From NCBI GenBank assembly GCA_009760855.2, contig WPIO01000029.1, forward strand, positions 3,936,001 to 4,000,000: DNA of 64,000 nucleotides. Reading direction: 5' to 3'. The translations under genes and the position numbers were made by a program. Origin of the DNA: Cristatella mucedo (taxonomy: Eukaryota; Bryozoa; Phylactolaemata; Cristatellidae). The notes under the pieces were generated by a model. It had not been told where the DNA came from, made no database searches, and saw nothing but the letters and a program-made list of their open reading frames with translations. Of the stretch, positions 23,095 to 32,536 are shown piece by piece (within the stretch, counting starts at the first letter, position 1; every line of letters begins with the position of its first letter).

Positions 23095-23150
23095 CTGACC
23101 GCCGCGGCGGCGGCGGCAGCGGCAGCGGCGGTGGCGGCTGAACAGCGATT
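23095..23150. repeat. GCG/GCC trinucleotide run
   Basis: An impure run of GCG, GCA and GTG triplets that reads as poly-Ala in several frames. Typical of a CpG-rich block; no gene is inferred from it. Confidence 0.85.
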
Positions 23151-23832
23151 ATTGCAGCACGCTGCGCCGACGCGGCTGGTGAGGAGAAGCCGCCGCCGAG
23201 CTTTCTGCCGCCCCCTCCGTTTTAGGCGGAGAAGCACGCGTTTACGTACTTTCTTGCAGTAAGCCGCGGCAGCTAATTCCAATTGGCAGGTAGTAAAACG
23301 CCGCGGCTAACCAGCAGTCTACAGAGAGTAATGCCGAGTCTAGTACAAAGCAGGACTTGAATGGGCTAATGGCGGCAGCATCTTGAGCAGCTCCTGAATT
23401 ATAAGGATTCGAAAGCGGATATGTCACAGTGGTTTAGACTGTGTGCACGGGACAGGTGCAGTAATAGTCAGTCGACTGAATTTTGGGCTTCGAAGTGAGT
23501 TGTACGCTCACAGCTGGCGCTGTACACTGTTCTCTCAGGAATAGACCAGTCTACATATAGACACGGGCACATTTAAAGAGCGGACAGTGCTTGCTCCTTT
23601 TCTCCGCGGCCGTTGGCACGCCTGCACTATTGAGACGGCGTCTGTTACTCGCGTCAGTCGCGCCGCGTCGCTCGTGGCGGCGCAGCTCGCAGCTTAGCCA
23701 GCATTGCGCCTGCAGCAGCAGTGCTCGCCGCAATCTCGGCGGCATGTCGTTCGGTGTATGAGCACAGACAGTCGCCGACTTCAAGTCGGTCTAATTTCAT
23801 TCAGCTAAGCAAGGTCGCCAAAATCAGAACCT

Positions 23833-23986
23833 GCTCGCTGGTCTGGCCCAGCGGTTAAGGTGCTCGCCCCGACCGAGGTCTGGCCGAGGTCATGGACTCG
23901 AGCCTCGCGGTGTACGTGAAGCGCCTGAAAAGTAGAGATTAAGTTCTCCTAGGGCGCTCTAAAAATGAATTATATTATGTTATTAT
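23833..23986 (+). mobile_element. SINE-A copy
   Basis: A complete sense-strand example. The tRNA-like head has box A at TGGCCCAGCGGTTAAGG (23844-23860) and box B at GGACTCGAGCC (about 23893). The 3' part AAGCGCCTG...GATTAAGTTCTC...GGGCGCT is homologous to the LINE-A 3' stem-loop, and the copy ends in AATGAATTATATTATG. A LINE-B 3' end starts directly after it. Confidence 0.9.
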
Positions 23987-23987
23987 A

Positions 23988-24206
23988 TTACGATAACTTA
24001 CATGCTACTCACTACCTCAACTGCTCTCCTGACTCTGCTATGCTTACCACTTTCTCTTTGTTGCGTGAGACGAAGTCTGTTGGCTACCGAATGCGTACCG
24101 AAAGTCGCTTAGGCTGCGAGTGCGCTATACAAAACTCTCCTGCGTAACACACACACGGTCTATATGAGACTTTGTGGAGTTACCGACGGAGATACATTAC
24201 ATTTAC
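23988..24206 (+). mobile_element. LINE-B 3' end copy
   Basis: Sense-strand copy of the LINE-B 3' UTR (TACTCACTACCTCAACTGC, then GTTGGCTACCGAATGCGTACC, then the terminal GGAGTTACCGACGGAGATAC) ending in ATTACATTTACG, a short form of the CATTA pentamer tail. It lies directly 3' of the SINE-A copy. Confidence 0.88.
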
Positions 24207-24224
24207 GGCCACGCGGCGGACGGT

Positions 24225-24345
24225 GCTACGCGCCGCGCAGCGACCGCCGCCGCCGCTGTAGCGCCGAGTCAGCGCCAGACTATTCCCGAGGAAGCGGCAG
24301 CCGCCGCTGCCGCCGCCGCCGCAGCAGCCAGTGCGCTCGCTGTCC
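24225..24345. repeat. GCC/GCA trinucleotide-rich tract
   Basis: Impure GCC, GCG and GCA triplets, poly-Ala in two frames. Low-complexity tract upstream of the putative promoter. Confidence 0.75.
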
Positions 24346-25344
24346 CGACTGCCAACCTGCGGCTCTGCACAATGTCACTCGTGCTGTCACGTTTTTCCGA
24401 GTCAGAATGCGCGCAATGATCCTCGGAGACAGCGCAGCGGCGGCAACAAAGAGGAGCGACCGGAGTAAAATGAGGCGGGATGGGTGCGATTGGATCGGAT
24501 AGACGTGGAATCAATAGAGCAGTGACACAGCGAATGACGCACACCGTCAGAGAAAGCGGCCGGCAACTGGCAGACTGACGAGCCGGCGGAGAGGCGGCGA
24601 AGCTGAGGGAAGCGGCGCGCGCGCGAGAGAGAGTGAGAGGGAGTCACGTGCTCGGACGTCAGGAGAGAAGAGGAAAGAACGAACGAGGGACGAAAGATTG
24701 GGCGAAAGTCTGGCGGTAGTGCGGAACAGTTGGAGAGAGGAGAGAGGGAGACGAGAACGAAGCGGCCGAGCGTTGAGGGAAGAGCTGCCTGTGACAAAAC
24801 GAGCGGTCCGCTGCGGTGGTCGACGGTAGCGTAGCGCCAGCATTAAATCTAGGGAGCGAGCAGTAAGGCAGCGTGGCCAGCGGCGGCTGACCGTGCTGTC
24901 CGTCCGGCGGCTGACTGCGCTATTTGGCCAGTCGGCTGCGGCTGACCAGAGGCGCTCGCTCAATTTGCGCGGCACTCAAGTCGGAGCCCGCGCGTCCGAC
25001 GCCCTTTGAGCGCGCATTATCTGCCAGTGTAAACGGCCCCCACGCGCTCCTGCAGATCAGGTGTTCGAACTGCGTTAAACGGCGCTAGCAAAACAAGCGG
25101 CCGTGAATGCGGACGCGGTGACGCGTTCAGACGGTTTTTGTGCCCCCCTCTCTCGCCGCCGTGGGTGACTAATTAGCTCGCTGCGTATATCGCCTCGGAG
25201 CGCCAGTGCCCGCTCATTGGCGGATGCCGCACCGCAGCCTCGGTCGGCGGCGGCGCCTTTTAAGCTTCGTGCCAGCGCCGCGCCCGCCCACTGTGTACCG
25301 TAGCGTAAACAGCGGCGGCACGCGCGGGAGCCATCCGCGGGTGA

Positions 25345-25470
25345 TCGTTTCGTAGCGATCTCGTCGCAACGCACTCCAGCCGCGCGTTCGTTGGTGGCGG
25401 CAGTGTACAGCTCAGTGGTAGCGCAGCGGCATTGACGCCGACGCCGCCGCCGCAGCAGCAGCAGCAGCTA
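25345..25470 (+). promoter_or_regulatory. Probable 5' UTR and promoter-proximal region
   Basis: CpG-dense sequence before the first in-frame ATG. The exon 1 frame is open from 25345 but has no ATG until 25471, with a CCG/CAG run just before it. I cannot place a transcription start or a TATA box with confidence, and CpG-island promoters usually lack one. Confidence 0.4.
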
Positions 25471-25713
25471 ATGCAGGACTTAAGAGGCTCGGGCGCCAGC
25501 GATGCGGCGGAGGCGGCTGCGGCGCTGCCGCCGTGGACTGGTAGCGGGAGCCGTGAGCTAGTCGGGCGGCCGCGAGCCCGCTTTACCGTCGGCAGCTGCT
25601 CGGACGACGCGGCGGCGAGCTCGCCGCCGGCCGCCGCCGCTTCCGACGGAAGCGACCTGCACAGTCGAGTGTGCGCCCTCAGCCGAGTACTCGCCGTGCT
25701 ACGCGTGGAGCTG
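25471..25713 (+). CDS. FAM89/LURAP1-like adaptor, exon 1
   Basis: First coding exon of a two-exon gene, 81 codons. The start is the first in-frame ATG (MQDLRGSG). The exon ends at CTG followed by GTGAGT, a strong splice donor, in phase 0. Residues 1-60 are rich in Ala, Ser and Gly and look disordered. The last ~20 residues (SRVCALSRVLAVLRVEL) form a Leu/Val helix that continues into exon 2. Across the junction the sequence runs LAVLRVEL, then LNMKAQDEELSQQ. This fits the single conserved leucine-rich helix of vertebrate FAM89A/B (LRAP25) and LURAP1 (LRAP35a), small adaptors linked to MRCK kinase and actomyosin control. The match is short and was made by eye, so the family call is tentative; the gene structure is better supported. 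Confidence 0.65.
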
Positions 25714-25838
25714 GTGAGTCGGACAGTCGCGCGCGCCTGCGCCGAGATCCTTGGGACTCCGCTGGCGAGCGGCGTTTCGCTGCGAAACGCGCGAAATGGC
25801 GCACGCAGCGACGACGCACCCCGGGTAGTTCCGACGAG

Positions 25839-25863
25839 CGGGCGGGCGGGCGGGCGGGCGGGA
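25839..25863 (+). repeat. (GGGC)n run in intron 1
   Basis: Six GGGC units about 125 bases after the splice donor. The spacing of G-triplets fits a G-quadruplex on the coding strand. Confidence 0.85.
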
Positions 25864-25947
25864 GAGGAGTGGTCGCGTCATTGCTCGCTGCGACTCCGCC
25901 GATGAATCCTGCGTTAAGAGGCCACCGGAAGCGCTGCTTCAGCGGAC

Positions 25948-25986
25948 GCGGACACCGTAGGAGCCTTCGCGGGAGCCGGTGTCCGC
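25948..25986. repeat. 10-bp inverted repeat in intron 1
   Basis: Arms GCGGACACCG and CGGTGTCCGC, separated by 19 bases. Perfect pairing over 10 bases. Function unknown. Confidence 0.8.
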
Positions 25987-26126
25987 GCCGGACCGGCCGC
26001 CGGCGCCGGAAGCCCTGAGTCGGGCTGCCCGGCCTCCGCGGAATTAGCCGGCTACGCGAGTGGCCGGGCCGCCCCGCCGCTGCTTCCGGACGCGAGCTGA
26101 TAGACTTCCTATTGACATACTGCCCG

Positions 26127-26158
26127 CGGGGGGGGGGGGGCGGGGGGGGGGGGGGGGG
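26127..26158 (+). repeat. Poly-G tract
   Basis: About 31 bases of G interrupted by a single C near 26141. The length should be treated with caution because homopolymers of this size are often misassembled. Confidence 0.9.
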
Positions 26159-26331
26159 TGGTGATGTGTGCGTGCGACCAAGGCGGGGTGGGTGGCTGCG
26201 GCTGGCCTATTCTATTTCCGCGGTGGGTGAGGGAAAAAATGAGCTGCCAGTGCCGTTTGCGACGCTGCTTTGTGGCAGCTCAGTGGGCCTGCTCGGCGCT
26301 GAGACGTCCAAAAGCGAAGAGCGTCTGCATA

Positions 26332-26541
26332 CAATGTGTAACGTGCATGCTGCCGCTAACCACATTTGCATGCTGACCCTGTGCATGTCACCTCTAACCA
26401 TGTTATTCATTTTCTTTGTTTATCAAGCATGATTTCAACTCACCATTCTACTGCATTTCCCTTTGCAGCAATGTAAAGCGCCGAGAGAGATTAAGTTCTC
26501 CGAGGGCGCTTTATCAAGTGCATTATTGTTACTACTATAAC
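26332..26541 (+). mobile_element. LINE-A 3' UTR fragment (left half of a tail-to-tail pair)
   Basis: 3' UTR from GTGCATGCTGCCGCTAACC through the stem-loop to an ATT-type tail at about 26520-26541. It lies in the intron of the two-exon gene, sense to it. Confidence 0.88.
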
Positions 26542-26938
26542 GAGTAATAATAATTATAATACAAATGCACTTGATAAAGCGTCCTCAGAGAATTCAATCT
26601 CTTTCTAGGCGCTTTACAATTGCTGCAAAGGAAACGCGATCGAATGGTGAGTAGTACCATAGTTGATAAGCAACATGAATAACATGGTTAGGGGTGACAT
26701 GTACCGGATCAGCATGCAAGTGTGGTTAGTGGCAGCATGCACAGTGTCTGCACGCACAAACACATAAAGGACGAATCACATGGACCCACCAAATGCTGAC
26801 ATAAATAGGTGTTTTTAATTTTTTTTAAATGCGGTAAAGTCAGGGGATGTCGTGATGCAAGTCGGGAGGGAGTTCCAGGCTTTGGGAACATACGAACTAA
26901 ATGCACGGTCTCCAAGGATTTGAGGTTTATACGAGTTA
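26542..26938 (-). mobile_element. LINE-A copy, 5'-truncated (right half of a tail-to-tail pair)
   Basis: AAT-rich tail, stem-loop, 3' UTR and about 45 codons of the ORF C-terminus (PRTN...GDRAFSSYVPKAWNSLPTC-like with frame breaks). Cut off at about 26938. Its tail meets the tail of the preceding copy in the intron. Confidence 0.87.
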
Positions 26939-27402
26939 TAAAGTAAACACAACTGCTGGTCGGCTGGATGGCCGCTAGACCAAAACTCAAACTGAGATCC
27001 ATGCTTTAGTCAAAGCCTCCAATGGAAACGCAAAGCGTCGTCGCGGAGCGTTTCCTTTAAAATTGAAATCAAACACAAATCGCTCGCACGGCGCCCTAAA
27101 AGAACCTACCTACTCTCAACCCACGCGCTTCCACGGAGCGAGCCCGCTGCGCTGTCACCTTGACCTCCCGTCATCAAAGGCGAGCCCCTAGACCCTAGGG
27201 CATAATTGCCCACGTATCGGCGCCATCGCGCGGCTTTCGCCATTGCAGTGCTGCCGCCTCGCTGCGCAATGAAGCGCCGACTTGCACTTCGCTTCGCAGC
27301 CATTTCGTCCGGCGGCAGCTTCTTGTCTGCCATCGCTCCTTCACTCTTTGCCGCCGCGCTGCCGCCGGCACTTTCGTTCCGACGTTTCGTTCCTTGCTGC
27401 AG

Positions 27403-27771
27403 CTGAACATGAAGGCGCAGGACGAGGAGCTGAGCCAGCAGTTCTTCGGCATCGGCCGCGCCATCCAGCAGCTCAGGCAGCAGCCGTCCAGTCCGTCGTG
27501 CGACTCCACGGCGAGCTTCAGCGACGCCGGCTCCGTGTTCGGCAGCGACGTCGACCTGGCGGCGGCGGCGGCCTGGCAGCTGCACGACTCGTGCGAGGTC
27601 GAGTTCCGCGCGCGCACGTCCTCGCTGCTGCTGGCGCCCGCCTGCCGGCGCGCCTCGGCGGGCATGGTCGCCGCGCGTCGGAAAATGTGCGTCAGCTTCG
27701 ACGAGTGCGGCGAGAGCGACGCGGCGGCCGGGTCGGCGGCCGGCCGCCTGCTGCCGGCGGCGGCGCGGTGA
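27403..27771 (+). CDS. FAM89/LURAP1-like adaptor, exon 2 (terminal)
   Basis: The acceptor is TTCCTTGCTGCAG just before 27403, in phase 0, matching the donor at 25713. The exon gives 122 residues and a TGA stop, so the whole protein is 203 residues. It opens with the second half of the leucine-rich helix (KAQDEELSQQFFGIGRAIQQLR), where the Asp, the paired Gln and the final Ile and Arg line up with LURAP1. This is followed by a Ser-rich stretch (SFSDAGSVFGSDVD), an Ala run, and a C-terminal region with VSFDECGESD. There is no signal peptide or membrane segment, so it is presumably cytoplasmic. The very GC-rich third positions match the surrounding CpG block. Overlapping minus-strand frames (27106-27792, 27195-27665) are shadows of this exon. 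Confidence 0.65.
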   Translation: MNMKAQDEELSQQFFGIGRAIQQLRQQPSSPSCDSTASFSDAGSVFGSDVDLAAAAAWQLHDSCEVEFRARTSSLLLAPACRRASAGMVAARRKMCVSFDECGESDAAAGSAAGRLLPAAAR

Positions 27772-28125
27772 CGGCCGGCCCGGGCCGCTCACCGCCCGGG
27801 CCGCTCCCTAGCCGACCGACCGTCCGGCCGCCTTAGGGGCGACCGCAGCCGCAGCAGACCCGTCCGCCTGTGGTGGCTCTGCCCGGCTTTCGCCTGCCGC
27901 CGGAAGTCGCAACCTTCGCCTCGGCCTGCTTCGAGCTTCTTCTTGGCACTTCCCGCGGCAGCCCGCTGGATGCAGGGCTCGAGCGACTTTGCTAACTGAA
28001 TGCATCCGGTTGAGCCGCCGGCGACTCGCCGCAGTGGCCCGTGAGTGATGCTGCTTATGAATTGAGTGTCGACGGCCAATCGGGAAGGCGACAGGTGTTT
28101 CTCTGCATCATTTGGGACCAGCTTC

Positions 28126-28131
28126 ATAATA
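28126..28131 (+). terminator. Candidate polyadenylation signal
   Basis: AATAAA about 355 bases after the stop codon of the two-exon gene, within the last part of the CpG-rich block. A second AATAAA occurs near 29136. Which one is used cannot be told from the sequence. Confidence 0.35.
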
Positions 28132-28350
28132 AATGCAGCAGGAATGCAGACAGGCAGGTCAAATGCCTTGGCACTAGCAGGTGCTCGCAGGATCTGCTGC
28201 AGTGTGTCCATCGATGCCGGCCTTGGCGTCTCACCTTTGCCGCTCGCTAGCCACTGAAACCGCGGGCCGACTTGGACAGCATGGCACCGAAATACGTGGT
28301 CCCATGCAATGAGTCCGCGGCTGAGAGGTCGCTAGACCGACCGCTCTTTT

Positions 28351-29712
28351 CTTAGAGGCACTCGCAAATCAGAATTCGTCCTCTGTCGAAAATTCAGAGG
28401 AAGACATACGGCGCCTTGAGCCGCCACAATCGCAGACACCCGCTCCGTGCCGCAGTCACCTTGACCTTTGGGAGGGGCTACCGACCGATACCATTATCTG
28501 CTCTTCTTCTCATCTTGTCTCAGCTCCGTTGATCGCAGCAAGCTGCAAGTTTGAAAATAAGAAAGCTCAGATCGAGAAAGAAACAGTCCAGCAAAAACCT
28601 TCAACGGTTTGCTTTTGTGCTGTCTGCTTTCGCGAATCAAGGACAAACATTCATCGATATTATATGTCAGCACCGGCTAAAGCAGACCGTAAAAGTATAT
28701 GTTTAATCGAGAGATCAGATGCACGCCTTGACCTCGTTACCGATTTCCAACGCGAGGATTTTGCAACTCCGGCAATATCCATCAGGTCGTTCGTACACAT
28801 TTTCCGAAAAAAGTGACGCACCTGTAAAATCATTGATCGGCTGCATTAACCGTGGTAACCCTTGTCTGGTCACGCGACTGACTTGCTAGGGAAGAGCCCA
28901 GTCTCACTTGAAAGTCTTCTCGGTAAATGTCAGCAGGCTATGCCATCTTTGTCGATCAAAAATGAGCAGCAGCTCCTTCAACATGGGCACAATGTAGCCA
29001 GGTTTGCGTTCATGGACCACTGGGCCAGGCTATCGATGAGACGACAGAGCACTCACGGACCTGTGCACTTTCTATCGGCGACCTCTCACACTGAAGCATG
29101 CGAGGGAATTGATCTGCCTGGGTTCTGATCGTGCCTAATAAAAAAACTCAAGTCAACTCTACGACTGGAAGCAACGGAACTCGCGAGGCATTCTCGTTCG
29201 GTTCGGTAGGCTCACACGTCAGGAATGCCTTGGGTAGATTGCAATCTGACGCGAGCTGAAGCTAAATTGAAAAGAATGCCTAAACAGCAGCTTGCTTTCG
29301 GTAGCCCTGTCGGTGGGAGGTCGAGGTCGACCGCACAGGATCCATTCGCCGTCGGGTCAACTTGGGAGTTACGTCGACTCATCACACGGATGTTGACTGT
29401 TCTGTTTACTCCTGAATATTTCAGCTGTCAAAAAAAGAGGAGCTGCCATCTGTGGCCAAATGGCTTTGATTAGGCTTGACCTTTGGGCTTTCCCAGCAAA
29501 CCGCTACAATTTTACAGCTGTTGCAGCAACGACCTTCCGGGCTGCATGAAATGTTTAATTTTAAGCTGAAGATCTGGCATGGCTTTCAGGATAGCAGCTC
29601 ACGTCCAACCAGGGACAAAGTACTAAGCACGGTCTGCCAAAGCAACAAGGCCTGGACAACGGCTTAAGCGATTTATGTAGTTCCCATTAGGATCTAACAA
29701 TGGAAACGGTCA
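28351..29712. other. No supported gene downstream of the CpG block
   Basis: A mixed-composition region. A 95-codon plus-strand frame at 28529-28816 and frames at 28862-29128 and 29225-29473 lack recognisable motifs. They may be 3' UTR or chance. Confidence 0.35.
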
Positions 29713-29713
29713 A

Positions 29714-29758
29714 AATATATAATTATATATATATATATATGTATTGTATATATATAAT
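29714..29758. repeat. (AT)n tract at a SINE-A tail
   Basis: Two TA-repeat blocks separated by GTATTG, directly adjoining the 3' end of the minus-strand SINE-A that follows. Confidence 0.9.
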
Positions 29759-29899
29759 TCATTTATATAGCGCCCCAAGAGAACTTAATATCTATTCAGG
29801 CGCTTCATATATGCCTCGGGGCTCGAGCCCACGACCTCAGTCAGACCTTGGTCGGGGCGAGCACCTTAACCGCTAGACTAAACCAGCTCGGTCTTGAAG
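29756..29899 (-). mobile_element. SINE-A copy
   Basis: Full-length on the minus strand. Head from CCGAGCTGGTTTAGTC, box A near 29870-29890, box B GTGGGCTCGAGCCCC near 29820-29834, 3' stem-loop with AGCGCC and GGCGCT arms, end at AATGAATTATATA. Confidence 0.92.
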
Positions 29900-29935
29900 G
29901 AAGCCTGGTGTTAATAGAAATAATTCTTCTTTTAG

Positions 29936-30310
29936 ATGGAGGCTTCAGTTGACTCCGAGTATGACAGTATCGGATGCAGGAATGCTTCGCTTAGAAGAAC
30001 AGCAGTATCTTGTCCCAAATTTACTGTAGCTATAGTATCACTACGCATATGGAAATACTTCGCCTATAAAAATGGCCGTTTGCCGGCCCGAGTTTATTCT
30101 TATAAGTGGAGTCGGCTGTACGGAGTCATGTCTAAGCCAGTGAAGGTAGCCAGTATGAAAAGCCTAAACAGCTCTTGTATGAGATGGCTATGCAAATCTG
30201 CTACTCTGTACCGAGTGGCTGGTAGGTTGCATCTTAGGCACCCTCTACGCTCAGAGCTTCGGTGCATCGGTCGAGATTGCAGTTCTCATTCGGTCTTGGC
30301 AGCCATCTAA
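29936..30310 (+). CDS. Hypothetical 124-residue ORF
   Basis: An ATG-started frame of 124 codons directly after a SINE. It is basic and Cys-containing with no recognised domain. No splice or promoter signal stands out and the next feature is LINE debris. It may be an unidentified repeat or chance. Confidence 0.15.
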   Translation: MEASVDSEYDSIGCRNASLRRTAVSCPKFTVAIVSLRIWKYFAYKNGRLPARVYSYKWSRLYGVMSKPVKVASMKSLNSSCMRWLCKSATLYRVAGRLHLRHPLRSELRCIGRDCSSHSVLAAI

Positions 30311-30439
30311 CGACTGTCATATGGTATTCACCATTGCATTATGACTCGTGGTCACGTGACGACAGAGAGGAGAGGAAAAATCAATTCATGGAAGAGTTTG
30401 GTGTCCGGCGGTATTGTTATTCTCTCTAGGGCACTAAAT

Positions 30440-30569
30440 AGGTTTGCACTGCAGTGGTTTTCTCTTTGTGACGTGAATACTATTGATCACCAAGTATGTT
30501 TCTGGCATCTACATCTCGAGGGGACACCACTGGCGTGGCACTGCAGTCGTCTATGTTCTTCCTCAGTGT
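30440..30569 (+). mobile_element. Old LINE-A copy, 5' part, split by a younger copy
   Basis: A degenerate RT segment on the plus strand. NTIDHQVCFWHL-like coding (motif A region) and CTGGCGTGGCACTGCAGT correspond to LINE-A's DTIDHKVLLERL and TGSALQWY regions. It stops at 30569, where an AAT-tailed minus-strand copy begins, and resumes at 31598. Confidence 0.65.
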
Positions 30570-31597
30570 GTTTCAATAATAATAATAATAATAATAATAA
30601 TGCACTTGGTAAAGCGCCCTCAGAGAACTTAATCTCTCTCTAGGCGCTTTACATTTGCTGCAAAGGGAAATTCAATTGAATGGTGAGTAAAATCATGCTT
30701 GAAAAACAAACAAAATGAATACCATGGTTAGGGGTGACATGCACAGGGTCAGCATGCAAATGTGGTTAGTGGCAGCATGCACAGTGTCAGCAAGCATAAG
30801 CACAACAAGGACGAATCACAGGGACCCACTAAATGCTGTCCTTAATAGGTGTTTTTAAGTTCCTTTTAAATGTGGTCAGGTCAAGGGATGTTCTGACGCA
30901 GGTCGGGAGGGAGTTCCAGGCTTTGGGAGCATATGAACTAAATGCACGGTCTCCAAAAGATTTAAGGTTTGTACGAGGTATTTGTAGACTGTTGGATTCC
31001 GAAAAGCGGGTGGTATGATGCTTGGCCTGATGGGGGGAGTATGTCGGAGAGATAGGCTGCAGCCATAGAATGAAGGGACCTAAAAGTGAGCGACAAAACC
31101 TTGAAGTCAATCCGTTGCTTGACTGGTAGCCAGTGCAGGTCGGCGAGAAGTGGAGTAATGTGGCAACTGCGACGCTCACGACAGACAAGCCTAGCTGCAG
31201 AGTTTGGCACCAGCTGCAATCGCCTGATCGCACATGCTGGTAGGCCAGTAAGCAGTGAGTTGCAGAAGTCGAGACGAGATGTCACGAATGCATGGACCAG
31301 CTTGGACGTGGTATCCTTATCTAAACAAGCCCTAATTTTAGCAATGTTATGAAGCTGAAAATAGGCAGCTTTGACTGTGGAGCTGATATGGTCGTCTAAC
31401 GAGAGGTCGCTTTGGAATATGACACCTAGATATCGAGCTGATTCGACAGGAGATATGCTGGCAGAGCCAATTTTGAGAGACAGCCTTTCCAATCTCAGAA
31501 CCACACTGGGTTTGCCCATAACTAGTAAGTTAGTTTTGTCATCGTTTAGTTTTAGAAAATGTGCTGCCATCCATGTGCGGATGTCAGAGCAAGGATT
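30570..31597 (-). mobile_element. LINE-A copy, young, 5'-truncated, inserted in an older copy
   Basis: A (AAT)9 tail at 30576-30602, perfect stem-loop, 3' UTR, and the C-terminal ~240 codons of the ORF in two pieces (30829-31233 and 30962-31600), separated by a one-base frame change in the run of G at 31033-31038. It is very close to the 12180 copy over its whole length. The truncation point is at 31597, in the region coding for DDIHTWMAA. Confidence 0.92.
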
Positions 31598-31962
31598 CAA
31601 GCGCTATTGGTCATAAGGCGATCATTTGAAAAATTGCAACCCCAGGAATCTGTTTTAGGTCTCCTTTCTTGCATGAACTATACTCCCCGCATTGCCGATG
31701 TCAGCGAAAAGAACTCTGGCTGAGCTCATTTCTATGCAAATGACAGTCAACTTTATAGCTTGTGTCATTCTTCCACGTCCTCCAGTACCCGAGACTCTGT
31801 CAGCATCCTCTGGATAATTAAATTGCCGCCATTCACGCTTATGAGCGATAAACTCCTGACTTGACTGAATCGAAGCAAACCTAACAGCTATGGGAAAGTC
31901 GTATGTCGCACAGGAATGGCTGGAGGTGCAAATAATGGGTCCCTAGCCAAACGGGTTGGATA
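31598..31962 (+). mobile_element. Old LINE-A copy, 3' part, split by a younger copy
   Basis: Continues the old plus-strand RT from 30569. A PQESVLGLLS-like block (GVPQGSVLGP motif) lies near 31640, and HFYANDSQLY, a changed YADD, near 31728. The NLTAMGKSYVAQEW segment (LINE-A LLVMGKPSVIQKL) lies near 31880-31920. Stops and frameshifts throughout. Confidence 0.75.
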
Positions 31963-32389
31963 GGTTATATAAGAAAATGGCACGGACAGAAAGAATAAAA
32001 TGCATTCATCAAACTCCTGCCGAGAGCAGGAAGTGAAAATTCCTTGCCATCTAGTCAACAGCTACAAACCGGTGCATGTACAGAGTGCTCGATCTCTAGC
32101 TCAGGCTTGGTAGCATGACAATACTTCCCATCAGTACCGACACGGAAGTTCACATCAATGTCATACTCGAGGGCAATTTCAGTAATGCGAGCAAGAATCA
32201 ATACATCGCCTTTGTCACTGACACGCGTTTTATGCGAAATCTGGCTATTTTCATGGACTTGCTTGCAGGTGCTAAGGTCGAGGAACACATTAGGCCACTT
32301 TTTTTGCAGTCACTTCTGCTCCGGTCATGGGAACCTTGTTATCATGAGTTGTACTATTGAAAGCTGCGAAAGAAATAAGGACGTGTAGT
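31963..32389. other. No supported gene
   Basis: Opposing frames at 32055-32288 and 32115-32388 read the same DNA. No domain or repeat recognised. Confidence 0.35.
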
Positions 32390-32536
32390 TAATATATAAT
32401 TCATTTGTATAGCGCGCCACGAGAACTTATTCTCTATTCACGCGCTTCACGTATGGCTCGGGGCTCGAGCTCACGACCTCAGCCAGACCTTGGTTGGGGC
32501 GAGCACCTTAACCTCTAAACCAAACCAGCTCGGCTA
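32390..32536 (-). mobile_element. SINE-A copy with compensatory stem change
   Basis: Full-length minus-strand copy, head at CCGAGCTGGTTTGG and end at AATGAATTATATATT. The 3' outer stem arms are AGCGCG and CGCGCT instead of AGCGCC and GGCGCT, so both sides changed and pairing is kept. Confidence 0.92.

Larger units (their letters stand above)
20450..28350. promoter_or_regulatory. Large CpG-rich block
   Basis: Dense CpG and high GC from about 20.5 to 28.3 kb, against AT-leaning flanks. The GC-rich DNA is interrupted by LINE and SINE insertions at 22.05-22.31, 22.82-22.90, 23.83-24.21 and 26.33-26.94 kb. The core at about 24.2-26.1 kb covers the start of the two-exon gene and is the likely promoter area. 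Many long overlapping frames here come from the scarcity of AT-rich stop codons and are not reported as genes. CpG density was judged by eye. Confidence 0.75.

Noticed and set aside
27106-27792. A 228-codon minus-strand frame in the CpG block
   Set aside because: It lies opposite the better supported exon 2, is Arg/Ala/Gly-rich in the way expected of a GC-rich shadow frame, and has no recognisable domain.
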